DNA of 64,000 nucleotides, from positions 62,001-126,000 of the forward strand of contig CAVSRW010000001.1 of the NCBI GenBank assembly GCA_963730405.1, read 5' to 3'. The notes under the pieces were generated by a model. It did not search any database. It was not told where the DNA came from and saw only the letters and a list, made by a program, of their open reading frames with translations. Position numbers and translations under genes: made by a program. This stretch comes from Gaiellasilicea sp963730405 (GTDB lineage Bacteria > Actinomycetota > Thermoleophilia > Gaiellales > Gaiellaceae). How positions within the stretch are numbered: the first letter of the stretch is position 1; each line of letters opens with the position of its first letter. Shown one piece after another: positions 1-7,768 of the stretch.

Positions 1-2
1 TC

Positions 3-254
3 GCGATGGCACGGAGCGACGTCTCGGACGAGCTCGACGTGCGCGGGCAGCGGGCCCAGGAGGCGCGCGAGGCGGTGCGCTCGTTCGTCGACGACGCGGC
101 GCTCGCGGGCCTTCCCACCGTGCGCGTGATCCACGGCCGCGGCACCGGCTCGGTGCGGGCCGCCGTGCGGGACGAGCTCGGCGGCCACCCGCTTGTCGAC
201 CGCCACGAGAGCGACTCCGCGGACGGCGCCACGATCGCGCACCTCGAGAGCTAG
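3..254 (+). CDS. mutS2: Endonuclease MutS2, C-terminal Smr domain (5' truncated by window edge)
   Basis: The reading frame is open to the left edge, so only the last ~83 codons are seen. They form a complete Smr domain: a DVRGQRAQEA segment followed by the IHGRGTG signature and a short acidic tail. The Smr domain is the nuclease/RNA- or ribosome-contacting part of MutS2, a MutS paralogue that blocks recombination and in Bacillus splits collided ribosomes. The MutS core and ATPase would lie outside the window, so a stand-alone Smr protein cannot be excluded. The internal ATG at 6 is probably not the true start. The stop codon overlaps the stop of the convergent VLRF1 gene by 3 nt. Confidence 0.8.
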   Translation, partial: AMARSDVSDELDVRGQRAQEAREAVRSFVDDAALAGLPTVRVIHGRGTGSVRAAVRDELGGHPLVDRHESDSADGATIAHLES

Positions 255-880
255 ACCGGCTCCTCGACCACCTTCGCCGCGTAGAGCTGGTAGGGCAGCG
301 CCTCGAGCACGCGCAGGCGCGGCTCCGGCACGTCGAAGAAGCGCTCGAGCGCGAGCGGCTCGAGCCACGCGAGGTCGGCACGGACCGCGAGCACCCGCGA
401 GACCGCGGAGCGGTCGCCGCCGAGCGCGACGTGCTGCACGCGCTCGCGCCACGGCCCCAGCACCCGCGCCGCCTCCTCTGCTGCAGCGTCGACCAGCTCC
501 CGCTCCTGCTCGCCGCGCCGCCGCCTGAAGCGGTTCGAGGAGGAGCCGCCCTTCTTGTGCCTGCCCTTGACGAAGCGGCTGCCGACCTTCGACGCGACGA
601 GCTGCTCGCCCTCGAAGACGCCGACGGCGTAGCCGCCCATCCGGACCAGCAACACGGCGACGCGCGGCGATGCCTCCAGTGCGTCGAGCAGCGGACCGGC
701 GCGGACGACCTCGTACTCACCCTCGTGCTCGAGCCCGAACGGCGGCGTCACCGTCAGCACCGCCTCGTCGAGCTCGATCCGCGCACGTCCGCCCGCGTAG
801 ACGACCCGGCCCGGCGTTCCCTCGAGCGCCGAGAGACGCTTGGCGATGTTGGCGCGGCCGATGTAGCGGGTCTCCGGCAT
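251..880 (-). CDS. acVLRF1-family peptidyl-tRNA hydrolase (Vms1/ANKZF1-like release factor)
   Basis: A 209-residue protein of the actinobacterial VLRF1 family, bacterial relatives of eukaryotic Vms1/ANKZF1 that release nascent chains from stalled ribosomes. It has an eRF1-like core and the diagnostic basic loop GSRFVKGRHKKGGSSSNRFR followed by RRRGEQE, which corresponds to the catalytic loop region of the family. I start it at the ATG at 880 (MPETRYIG), because family members begin close to this and the longer frame to 910 would run into the divergent acyl-CoA dehydrogenase start. It is convergent with mutS2, whose product can also act on stalled ribosomes. The family assignment rests on motif recognition. 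Catalysis has not been shown for this protein. Confidence 0.8.
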   Translation of the reverse strand: MPETRYIGRANIAKRLSALEGTPGRVVYAGGRARIELDEAVLTVTPPFGLEHEGEYEVVRAGPLLDALEASPRVAVLLVRMGGYAVGVFEGEQLVASKVGSRFVKGRHKKGGSSSNRFRRRRGEQERELVDAAAEEAARVLGPWRERVQHVALGGDRSAVSRVLAVRADLAWLEPLALERFFDVPEPRLRVLEALPYQLYAAKVVEEPV

Positions 881-899
881 GCGGGCCACAATGGCACGG

Positions 900-2459
900 A
901 TGGCGACCACGCACGGCAGCTCGACCGCGAACCAGCCGCCGCCGCTCGCGGGCTACAACCTGTACGAGCAGGACGCCGTGCTCGTCGAGGGACTGCGCCG
1001 GGAGGGCGGTACGCCGTGGGAGGCGCAGGTCGCGGCGTTCGGCGAGCTCCTCGGCGGCGAGCCGCTCGAGTGGGGCCGGCTCGCGAACGAGCATCCGCCG
1101 GTGCTGCGCACGCACGACCGCTACGGAGAGCGCATCGACGAGATCGAGTTCCATCCGGCCTGGGACTCCCTCCTTCGGCTCGGGCTCGAGGCGCGGGTGC
1201 AGTCGCTCCCCTGGGTGGAGCCGGATCGCGGTGCCCACGTCGCCCGGGCGGCCCTCTTCATGCTGCTGGGCCAGGTGGAGGCAGGCGTCGGCTGTCCGCT
1301 CTCGATGACCTTCGCCTCGGTGCCGGCGCTCCGGGCGCAGCCCGACCTCGCCGCCGACTGGATCCCGCGACTGACCGGCGGCGATGCGCTCTGCGGGATG
1401 GCGATGACCGAGCGGCAGGGCGGCTCGGACGTGCGCGCGAACGAGACGTCGGCGCGGCCGGACGGGGACGCGTGGGTGCTGGACGGGCACAAGTGGTTCT
1501 GCTCGGCGCCGATGAGCGACGCATTCCTCGTGCTGGCACAGGCGCCGGCCGGGCTGTCGTGCTTCCTGCTCGAGCGGCCGCAGCCCGGCTTCCGGATCGA
1601 GCGGCTCAAGGACAAGCTCGGGAACCGCTCGAACGCGTCGGCGGAGATCACGTTGGACGGAGCGTCGGCTCGGCTCGTCGGCGAAGAGGGTCGCGGCCTC
1701 AAGACGATCCTCGAGATGGTCAACCACACCCGGCTCGACTGCGTGCTCGGCTCGACGGCGCTGATGCGGCGCGCGGTCGCAGAGGCGACGCACCACACCG
1801 CACACCGGGCCGCGTTCGGCCGGGTGCTCGCGGAGCAGCCGCTGATGCAGAACGTGCTCGCCGATCTCTGCGTCGAGTCGGAGGCGGCGACCGTGACGGC
1901 GCTCCGGCTCGCGCGCGCCTACGACGAGGCCGACGGGCCGTTCCGGCGGATCGCGACCGCGGTCGCGAAGTTCTGGATCTGCAAGCGGACGCCGCCGCTC
2001 GTGGCCGAGGCGCTCGAGTGCCTCGGCGGCAACGGCTTCGTCGAGGAGTCGCAGCTGCCGCGCCTCTTCCGCGAGAGCCCGCTCAACTCGATCTGGGAGG
2101 GGTCCGGCAACGTGAACGCGCTCGACGTCCTGCGCGCGCTCGGCCGCGAGCCGGAGACAGCCGCGGCGTTTCTCGACGAGGTGCGGCTCGGTTTCGGCGA
2201 GGACGCGCGGCTCGACGCGGCGATCGGCAGGCTCGAGCGAGAGCTGGCTGAGCCCGAGGAACAGGGCGCGCGCCGGTTGCTCGAGCTGCTGGCGACGACC
2301 CTCCAGGCCTCGCTCCTCGTCCGCCACGGCGCGCCCGAGGTCGCGGACGCCTTCTGCGCCTCGCGGCTCGAGCGGCCGGGTGGCGTCTACGGGACGCTCC
2401 CGGCCGGGTTCGACATGGCGGCGATCGCGGAGCGGCACCGGCCGCAGCTCGCCGGGTAA
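900..2459 (+). CDS. aidB: AidB-like acyl-CoA dehydrogenase
   Basis: A 519-residue flavoprotein of the acyl-CoA dehydrogenase superfamily, AidB branch. The N-terminus NQPPPLAGYNLYEQD and the FAD/substrate motif MAMTERQGGSDVRANET are typical of AidB, as is the C-terminal flavin-binding stretch ALECLGGNGFVEES followed by PLNSIWEGSGNVNALD. E. coli AidB (about 540 residues) belongs to the adaptive response to alkylation and binds DNA, but most actinobacterial members are annotated simply as isovaleryl-CoA-type dehydrogenases. I chose the ATG at 900 over ATGs at 879 and 891 because MATTHG...NQPPPL matches family N-termini. The gene diverges from VLRF1 with only about 19 nt between starts. It is followed after 9 nt by the SelW-like gene, so the two may be cotranscribed. 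Confidence 0.85.
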   Translation: MATTHGSSTANQPPPLAGYNLYEQDAVLVEGLRREGGTPWEAQVAAFGELLGGEPLEWGRLANEHPPVLRTHDRYGERIDEIEFHPAWDSLLRLGLEARVQSLPWVEPDRGAHVARAALFMLLGQVEAGVGCPLSMTFASVPALRAQPDLAADWIPRLTGGDALCGMAMTERQGGSDVRANETSARPDGDAWVLDGHKWFCSAPMSDAFLVLAQAPAGLSCFLLERPQPGFRIERLKDKLGNRSNASAEITLDGASARLVGEEGRGLKTILEMVNHTRLDCVLGSTALMRRAVAEATHHTAHRAAFGRVLAEQPLMQNVLADLCVESEAATVTALRLARAYDEADGPFRRIATAVAKFWICKRTPPLVAEALECLGGNGFVEESQLPRLFRESPLNSIWEGSGNVNALDVLRALGREPETAAAFLDEVRLGFGEDARLDAAIGRLERELAEPEEQGARRLLELLATTLQASLLVRHGAPEVADAFCASRLERPGGVYGTLPAGFDMAAIAERHRPQLAG

Positions 2460-2468
2460 GCTCGGCAC

Positions 2469-2693
2469 GTGGCCGTCGAGATCCACTACTGCCCCGTCTG
2501 AAACGGCTACGACCGCCGGGCCGCGAGTCTCGCGGTCGTGCTCACGAGCAAGGGGTTCCCCGCCTCGCCCGTCGAGGGCGCGAAGAGCCAGTTCGACGTG
2601 ATCGCCGACGGCGAGCTCGTCTTCTCCAAGCAGCGCGAGGGGCGCTTCCCGGAGGAGGACGAAGTGGTCGAGCTGCTCGCTAGCTCCCGCTGA
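2469..2693 (+). CDS. SelW/Rdx-family selenoprotein with CxxU motif (in-frame TGA)
   Basis: Reading through one TGA (2499-2501) from the GTG at 2469 gives a 74-residue protein of the SelT/SelW/SelH (Rdx) thioredoxin-like family. It opens with VEIHYCPVU, where U is residue 11 and makes the C8-P-V-U11 redox motif after the first beta strand. It continues NGYDRRAASLAVVL (helix), then FDVIADGELVFSKQREGRFP, which matches the GxxFEVxxDGELIxSRKxxGxFPE core of the family. Both halves are in the same frame, codon use is normal, and family length is about 70-100 residues. A hairpin lies just after the TGA (see 2510-2538). It follows aidB by 9 nt and overlaps the end of the convergent enoyl-CoA hydratase by 14 nt. 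No selA/B/C/D gene is in this window. The alternative, a point-mutated Cys (TGC/TGT) gene or a TGA sequencing error, cannot be excluded without the rest of the genome. Confidence 0.8.
2510..2538 (+). promoter_or_regulatory. Candidate bacterial SECIS hairpin downstream of the UGA codon
   Basis: Just after the in-frame TGA the RNA can form CCGCGA(2521-2526)-GUC-UCGCGG(2530-2535), a 6-bp stem with a 3-nt apical loop starting with G. The loop lies about 25 nt past the UGA. An alternative perfect 7-bp stem pairs CGACCGC (2510-2516) with GCGGTCG (2532-2538). Known bacterial SECIS elements sit inside the coding region about 16-37 nt after the UGA and have a G in the first loop positions, so both position and loop agree. 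GC-rich DNA forms hairpins easily, so this is support and not proof. Confidence 0.5.
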
Positions 2694-3450
2694 AGCGGGG
2701 CGGGCGCTTCTCGAGGAACGCCTGGACGCCCTCGGCGAAGTCGGCGGTGCCGGTCGCCTCCTGCTGCAGCTCCGCCTCCAGCGCGAGCTGCTCCTCCAGC
2801 GAGGCGTCGTACGCGTGCTCGAAGAGCCGCTTCGTCAGCCCCACGCCGCGTGTCGGCAGCCCGGCGTAGAAGCCGGCCAGCTCGGCGGCGCGGGCCGGGA
2901 GGCCGTCACCCTCGACCACCTCCGAGACGAGCCCCCAGGCGTGCGCCTCGGCTGCGGTGAGCTTGCGGTTGGACGTCATCCACTCGAAGGCGCGTGCGAA
3001 GCCGAGCAGGCGGTGGATGAACCAGGACCCGCCCGAGTCGGGGATCAGGCCGATCCCGATGAACCCGGGCACGAAGGTGGCCGCGTCGGAGGCGATCCTG
3101 ATGTCGCAGGCGGCTGCGAGCGAAAGCCCCGCGCCCGCGCACGGCCCGTTGACCGCAGCGATCACCGGCTTCTCGAGCCCACGGATCAGCCGGATGTTCG
3201 GGTGGTAGGTCTGCTCGAGCCGGTCGCGAATCGAGCCCGGCGCCTCCTGGAACTCCTTCAGGTCCTGGCCGGAGCAGAAGCCGCGGCCCGCGCCGGTGAT
3301 CACGACGGCGCGGATCTCCGGAGAGCCGGCTTCCTCGAGCGCCTCGCGCAGCCGCGCGTGCAGCGCCGCGTTGAACGCGTTGAAGACGTCCGGCCGGTTC
3401 AGCGTGATCGTGAGGACGGCGCCGTCGCGCTCGGTCAGGACTTCGCTCAC
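2680..3450 (-). CDS. Enoyl-CoA hydratase/isomerase (PaaG-like)
   Basis: A 256-residue crotonase-fold enzyme. The oxyanion-hole segments are visible: AFNAALHARLREAL, then GRGFCSGQDLKEF, and NGPCAGAGLSLAAACD. The acidic residue of GLIPDSGGSWFI is where isomerase-type members such as PaaG (ring-opening oxepin/epoxyphenylacetyl-CoA isomerase) carry their Asp. It therefore acts on an enoyl-CoA in beta-oxidation or aromatic degradation, but the substrate cannot be read from sequence. It starts at GTG 3450, sharing GTGA with the upstream GNAT stop, so it is the last gene of a reverse operon with 3447-3953 and 3953-4765. Its 3' end overlaps the SelW-like gene. Confidence 0.85.
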   Translation of the reverse strand: MSEVLTERDGAVLTITLNRPDVFNAFNAALHARLREALEEAGSPEIRAVVITGAGRGFCSGQDLKEFQEAPGSIRDRLEQTYHPNIRLIRGLEKPVIAAVNGPCAGAGLSLAAACDIRIASDAATFVPGFIGIGLIPDSGGSWFIHRLLGFARAFEWMTSNRKLTAAEAHAWGLVSEVVEGDGLPARAAELAGFYAGLPTRGVGLTKRLFEHAYDASLEEQLALEAELQQEATGTADFAEGVQAFLEKRPPRFSGS

Positions 3451-3953
3451 GGAAGCGACCCTAACGCGGCGCGGTCGAGCTCGTAGAGCTCGCCGCCCAG
3501 ATGGCGAACACCGGGCACCTTCGCGAGCAGGCGCAGCGACTTGTCGTTCGTCTCCTCGACCTCCGCGTAGACGCGCTCGCGGCCGACGCGTTCGAAGAGG
3601 TCCCGCGCGACCGCCGCTCCCGCCTCGAGCGCGATCCCCTGGCCCCAGTGGTCGGGGTGGAGGACGACGCCGAGCTCGAGCTCGTCCGGGTCGACGCCGC
3701 TGTCCTCGCCGATCGGATGCACCTCGACGAAGCCGATCGGCGCGCCGTCGCGGAGGATCAGCCAGGAGCCGAAGTCCCGCTCGCGCCAGCTCGCGATGCG
3801 CCGCTCGACCTGGCCGGCCATCCGCTCGCGCGGCAGCGGCTCCTTCGTGCCCGTCGTCCCGATCACCGCGGTCGCGTTCCGGACCGCGAGCATCGCGTCG
3901 ACATCCTCCTCGGTCACCGGCCGGAGCACGAGGCGCTCGGTGCTGAGCTGCAC
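3447..3953 (-). CDS. GNAT family N-acetyltransferase (RimJ/RimL-like)
   Basis: A 168-residue acetyltransferase. It opens with QLSTERLVLRPVTEEDVDAM, the usual RimJ/RimL-type N-terminus. It has the beta4 segment SWLILRDGAPIGFVEV and an acetyl-CoA loop in the form HPDHWGQGIALEAGAA, then ends in VEETNDKSLRLLAKVPGVRHL. Such proteins acetylate amino groups on proteins or small molecules, and the substrate here is unknown. I chose the GTG at 3953 because it overlaps the upstream gene's TAG stop by one base (TAGTG) and puts the start right before the conserved TERLVLRP. It sits between two enoyl-CoA hydratase genes in one operon. Confidence 0.85.
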   Translation of the reverse strand: MQLSTERLVLRPVTEEDVDAMLAVRNATAVIGTTGTKEPLPRERMAGQVERRIASWRERDFGSWLILRDGAPIGFVEVHPIGEDSGVDPDELELGVVLHPDHWGQGIALEAGAAVARDLFERVGRERVYAEVEETNDKSLRLLAKVPGVRHLGGELYELDRAALGSLP

Positions 3954-4765
3954 TACTTCGAGCGGTCGAGGAAGCTCTTGATCGCGCCCTGCGCCTCGTC
4001 GCCGAGCATCGAGAGCGCGAGCCAGTCGCGCGCGTGCCCGACCGTCTCGTGCCAGGAGAGGTCGCGCCACCAGTTCAGCTGCTGCTTCGCGTAGCGAGTC
4101 GTCTCCGGAAGCTTGCGCGCCAGCTTCTCGACCCACTCGTCCACCGCCGCGTCGAGCTCGGCCGCCGGCACGGCCCGGTTGATCAGCCCCCACTCCGCAG
4201 CCTGTGTCGCCGGCACCTCGTCGCAGAGCAGGATCATCTCGCGGGCGCGGCGGTCGCCGATCATGATCGGCAGCCACTGGGTCGCTCCCCCGGCGGGAAC
4301 GGAGCCGTGCTCGAGACCCACGTGCCGGATGAACGCGTCGTCGACCATCACTGCGAGGTCGCACGCCATCTGCAGCTCGTTGCCGCCCCCGACGGCGATC
4401 CCGTTCACGCGGGCGACCGTCGGCTTGCCGATCTCGCGCAGCCGGTCGTGCATGTCCTTGAAGGCGCCGAACCACTTCCAGTACTCCTTCGAGTTGCCGA
4501 GCAGGTCCTCGCCCCACGCACGCAGGTCGGCGCCGACGCAGAACGCGCGGCCGGTGCCGGTGACGACGACGACCCGGATCTCGTCGTCCCAGGACGCATC
4601 CTCGAAGGCGCGCGCCAGCTCCCGCAGCATCCGGAAATCGAACGCGTTCAGCACCTCCGGCCGGTTCAGCGTCACGGTCGCGCGCGGGTAGTCCTTCTCG
4701 TAGACGATCCGCTCGAACCCGAGCTCAGACGGATCGACCGGGCGGGGCTGGTCGGGCTCGGCCAC
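3953..4765 (-). CDS. Enoyl-CoA hydratase/isomerase family protein
   Basis: A 270-residue crotonase homologue: ATVTLNRPEVLNAFD, TGTGRAFCVGADLRAWGED (first oxyanion loop), NGIAVGGGNELQMACD (second) and EHGSVPAGGATQWLP. The last segment has AGGATQ where canonical hydratases carry the second Glu, so the chemistry may differ from simple hydration. The start is taken at GTG 4765 (VAEPDQPRP). The frame stays open upstream, but there it overlaps the EthD-like gene read in another frame. It is followed by the GNAT gene through a 1-nt overlap. Being a second crotonase paralogue in the same operon as 2680-3450, it probably handles a later step of the same acyl-CoA route. Confidence 0.8.
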   Translation of the reverse strand: MAEPDQPRPVDPSELGFERIVYEKDYPRATVTLNRPEVLNAFDFRMLRELARAFEDASWDDEIRVVVVTGTGRAFCVGADLRAWGEDLLGNSKEYWKWFGAFKDMHDRLREIGKPTVARVNGIAVGGGNELQMACDLAVMVDDAFIRHVGLEHGSVPAGGATQWLPIMIGDRRAREMILLCDEVPATQAAEWGLINRAVPAAELDAAVDEWVEKLARKLPETTRYAKQQLNWWRDLSWHETVGHARDWLALSMLGDEAQGAIKSFLDRSK

Positions 4766-5046
4766 TCCGAGAGCTCGACGAAGGTGGCGGTGAACGGGAT
4801 CCCCATCTCCATCGCGTCCTTGCCGCTCGCAGCGAACTCCTCGGAGCGGGCAGTCGACTTGAACGCGTCCATGTCGGCCCACTCGAACTCGGCGTAGTAC
4901 GCGAAGGCCGGCTCGCCGAACGGCGAGCCGAACGCCTTGCCGTGGCGGAACGCTCGGCATCCACCTGTCGACGAACTCGTCGAGATGACGTGCGTACCGC
5001 TCCGGATCGACCTCACGCTCGTACAGGATCCTGCCATCCGCACCAT
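4672..5046 (-). CDS. EthD-domain protein, frame disrupted twice
   Basis: The signature of a small (~100 residue) EthD-like alpha/beta-barrel protein is split between two frames. One frame gives ILYEREVDPERYARHLDEF. The other resumes with RHGKAFGSPFGEPAFAYYAE, then MDAFKSTARSEEFAASGKDA and MEMGIPFTATFVELSE, as in intact relatives. The ATG at 5046 (MVRM) is in the second frame, so an indel near 5030 and a compensating one near 4950 would restore one continuous protein. After VELSE the frame runs on for ~30 low-complexity codons into the hydratase gene, which suggests a further base error. Function is unknown; EthD-like proteins often accompany acyl-CoA or ether catabolism. I regard it as an intact gene damaged in the assembly. 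Confidence 0.55.
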   Translation of the reverse strand: MVRMAGSCTSVRSIRSGTHVISTSSSTGGCRAFRHGKAFGSPFGEPAFAYYAEFEWADMDAFKSTARSEEFAASGKDAMEMGIPFTATFVELSEWPSPTSPARSIRLSSGSSGSSTRRTTRARP

Positions 5047-5096
5047 CGAGCCGCTCCTTTCGCTTCGGGACGTGCGGGAGCGTATAGCTTGCGCCT

Positions 5097-5549
5097 GTGT
5101 CGGGAGGAACGGCTGCCGCGGCGACACTCGCCCTCATCGCCGGGCTGGCGGGATCGGTGCAGGTGGCCGTGATGGGCCGCTTCGGCGAGCGGATCGGCTC
5201 GTTCGAGGCGCTGGCAGCGAGCGTCCTCTTCTCCGCGCTGATCGCGGCTGCGGTCCTGCTCGGCGTTCGTCAGAGCCTGGCCGGCTACGGCGACGCGTTC
5301 CGCTCGCCCTGGTGGTACTGGGTGGGCGGAGGCGGGATGGGCGTCGTCGTCGTGCTGACGATCACGGTCGTGACGCCGCGCATCGGCGCGACAGCGACGA
5401 TCGGGCTCCTGATCGCCGGCCAGCTGGCGATGGGCGTCCTGATCGACCGCTACGGCTGGTTCGGCGTCGAGCAGGTGCCGCTGACCTGGCCGCGGGTCCT
5501 CGGCGTGCTCCTGCTCGCCGCCGGCGCCCTGCTCGCGCTGCGACGCTAG
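5097..5549 (+). CDS. DMT-family transporter, DUF606/YdcZ type
   Basis: A 150-residue membrane protein with about five hydrophobic helices: LALIAGLAGSVQVAVM, ALAASVLFSALIAAAVLLG, WWYWVGGGGMGVVVVLTITV, TATIGLLIAGQLAMGVLIDR and VLGVLLLAAGALLAL. The conserved GLxxxxQ...NxxLG-like start and the motif AGQLAMGVLIDRYGWFGVEQ are typical of DUF606 (half-size members of the drug/metabolite transporter superfamily), which are thought to work as dimers. Substrate is unknown. The start is GTG 5097. A paralogue with the same layout occurs at 52876-53322, also next to nitrogen-catabolism genes. The stop overlaps the stop of the convergent xanthine dehydrogenase subunit. Confidence 0.8.
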   Translation: MSGGTAAAATLALIAGLAGSVQVAVMGRFGERIGSFEALAASVLFSALIAAAVLLGVRQSLAGYGDAFRSPWWYWVGGGGMGVVVVLTITVVTPRIGATATIGLLIAGQLAMGVLIDRYGWFGVEQVPLTWPRVLGVLLLAAGALLALRR

Positions 5550-7768
5550 AGCCCGACGATGTCGTCCGGCCGCACGGGCACCCGGCTCAGCTCCCGGCCG
5601 GTCGCGTCCCGCAGCGCCGAGACGACCGCGGCCGTCGAGACGACCGTCGGCGGCTCGCCGACCCCCTTGACGCCGTACGGGGCATCGGGCTCGGGGTCCT
5701 CGACCAGCTCGCTCACCACCGGCGGCATGTCGAGCGCGGTCGGGATCAGGTAGTCGGTGAAGCTCGCGTTCGTGATCAGCCCGTCCGCGGTGCGGATCTC
5801 CTCCATCAGCGCCAGGCCGAGTCCCTGCGCGGTCCCGCCCTCGATCTGCCCCTCCACGGCGAGCGGATTCACCGCCTTGCCGACGTCCTGCGCCGTCCCG
5901 ATCCAGACGACGCGCGAGAGGCCGAGGTCGACGTCCACCTCGGCGACGACGCGCATCGCGGCGACGGCAAACGAGACGTGCGCGCGTTCGCCGGTGATCT
6001 GACCCGTCTCTGGGTCGAGCGGCGTCGTGCGCGGATGCCGATAGACGCGCTCGACGTCGACGTCGACGTCGCCGCCGGCCCGCTTCTGCTCCTCGAGCGC
6101 GGCGCGGCAGGCGTCGCGGACGGCCCCGGCCGCCATCCACGTCATCCGCGAGGCGGAAGCCGAGCCGGCCGACCCGACCGCCGCGGTCTCGGCGGCAGCG
6201 AGGACGACGTCGTCGGTCCCGAGCTCCGTGCGGGCGACCTGGAGGATCACGTCGGTGACGCCCTGACCCACCTCGGCCGACGCGCAGTGGATCTCGGCCG
6301 AGCCGTCCGCCCGCAGGAGCACGCGCGCGGCGGTGAAGTCGTCGAAGCCCTCGGAGTAGCAGATGTTCTTGAACCCGACCGCGAAGCCGACGCCGCGCTT
6401 GACGCCCTCGCCGCGGGTCGTGTTCCCTGCGCCGCCCGGCAGCCGGATCGCCTCGCGCGGCAGCGCCTCCGCCTCGGGCACGGGCAGGGCAGCGGCGCGG
6501 CGGATCACCTCGGCGGTCGGCAGCGTCCCCTCGATCACCTGGCCGGTCGGCAGCGTGTCGCCGCTCCCGAGCGCGTTCAGGAGCCGCAGCTCGACCGGGT
6601 CGATCCCCAGCTCGGCCGCGAGCTTGTCCATCTGCGCCTCCGCTGCGAAGCACGTCTGGACGGCGCCGAAGCCGCGCATCGCGCCGCAGGGCGGGTTGTT
6701 CGTGTAGACGCAGGTCGACTCGATGTGCGCATTCGCGACCTTGTACGGGCCGAGCGCGAAGCAGGCGGCGTTCGAGGTCACGGCGGTCGAGCTGGAGGCG
6801 TAGGCGCCGCCGTCGAGCAGGATCCGCATCCGCACGTTGACGAGCTCTCCCGCCTTCGTCGCCCGGTGCTCGCACCAGATCCGCGCGGGGTGCCGGTGGA
6901 CGTGGCCGAAGAACGACTCCTCGCGGTTGTAGACGATCTTGACCGGCCGCTTCGTGTGCAGCGCGAGCAGGGCGCCGTGGATCTGCATCGAGAGGTCCTC
7001 GCGGCCGCCGAACGCACCGCCGACGCCGGCGAGGTGGATGCGAACCATCTCGGTCGGCAGGCCGAGGCAGGGGGCCACCTGGTCGCGGTCGACGTGCAGC
7101 CACTGGGTCGCGACGTAGATGTCGACGCCGCCCTCGCCGTCGGGGACGGCCAGGCCCGACTCCGGCCCGAGGAACGCCTGGTCCTGGATCCCGACGTCGT
7201 AGACGCCGCTGACGACGACGTCGCCTTCCGCCTCGGGGTCGCCGTGCTCGATGACCATGTGGCGGACGACATTGGGACGCGGGTCCTCGCGGTAGCCGTG
7301 CGCCATCGTCGGCCGCTCGGGATGCAGCGGCGGCTGCTCGGTCGCCCGTTCCATGTCGACGACGGGGTCGAGCACCTGGTATTCGACCTTCACCGCTGCC
7401 GCTGCACGGCGGGCCTGCTCGGGCTCTTCGGCGGCAACGAGGGCGACGGGCTCGCCGTAGTAGCGAACGACCTCGGCGGCGAGCACCGGCTGGTCGGGGA
7501 ACTCGAGCCCGTAGGTCTTCTGGCCCGGCACATCCCCGTGCGTCAGCACCGCGTGGACGCCGGCCATCCCGAGCGCCTCGGAGACGTCGAGCGAGACGAT
7601 CCGTGCGTGCGCGTGCGGGCTCCGGACGGTGACGCCCCAGAGCATTCCGGCTGCGTTGAGGTCGCTCGAGTAGGCGAACTCGCCCGTCACCTTCGGCGTC
7701 GCGTCGTGCCGGGCGACGGCGTCGCCGACGCGCCCGAGCCGGAGCTTCGTCGGCTGCGTCGTGCTCAT
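5546..7768 (-). CDS. Xanthine dehydrogenase, molybdenum-binding subunit
   Basis: A 740-residue catalytic subunit of a molybdenum hydroxylase. It has the a/b-hammerhead domain (residues ~20-130: ARHDATPKVTGEFAYSSDL, then SPHAHARIVSLDV). The cofactor-binding body follows with GVGGAFGGREDLSMQIHGA, NNPPCGAMRGFGAVQTCFA and AEVGQGVTDVILQ. The product-end motif GVKGVGEPPTV carries the base Glu that initiates purine hydroxylation. CGAMRGFG places an Arg near the substrate, as in xanthine dehydrogenases. With the FeS (7905-8363) and FAD (8374-9165) subunits it forms a three-gene XDH operon and should oxidise hypoxanthine/xanthine to urate. The ATG at 7768 is embedded in a perfect hairpin whose loop holds AGGAG. 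A CO dehydrogenase-like function is less likely because the CO-DH active-site loop (VAYRCSFR) is absent. Confidence 0.9.
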   Translation of the reverse strand: MSTTQPTKLRLGRVGDAVARHDATPKVTGEFAYSSDLNAAGMLWGVTVRSPHAHARIVSLDVSEALGMAGVHAVLTHGDVPGQKTYGLEFPDQPVLAAEVVRYYGEPVALVAAEEPEQARRAAAAVKVEYQVLDPVVDMERATEQPPLHPERPTMAHGYREDPRPNVVRHMVIEHGDPEAEGDVVVSGVYDVGIQDQAFLGPESGLAVPDGEGGVDIYVATQWLHVDRDQVAPCLGLPTEMVRIHLAGVGGAFGGREDLSMQIHGALLALHTKRPVKIVYNREESFFGHVHRHPARIWCEHRATKAGELVNVRMRILLDGGAYASSSTAVTSNAACFALGPYKVANAHIESTCVYTNNPPCGAMRGFGAVQTCFAAEAQMDKLAAELGIDPVELRLLNALGSGDTLPTGQVIEGTLPTAEVIRRAAALPVPEAEALPREAIRLPGGAGNTTRGEGVKRGVGFAVGFKNICYSEGFDDFTAARVLLRADGSAEIHCASAEVGQGVTDVILQVARTELGTDDVVLAAAETAAVGSAGSASASRMTWMAAGAVRDACRAALEEQKRAGGDVDVDVERVYRHPRTTPLDPETGQITGERAHVSFAVAAMRVVAEVDVDLGLSRVVWIGTAQDVGKAVNPLAVEGQIEGGTAQGLGLALMEEIRTADGLITNASFTDYLIPTALDMPPVVSELVEDPEPDAPYGVKGVGEPPTVVSTAAVVSALRDATGRELSRVPVRPDDIVGL

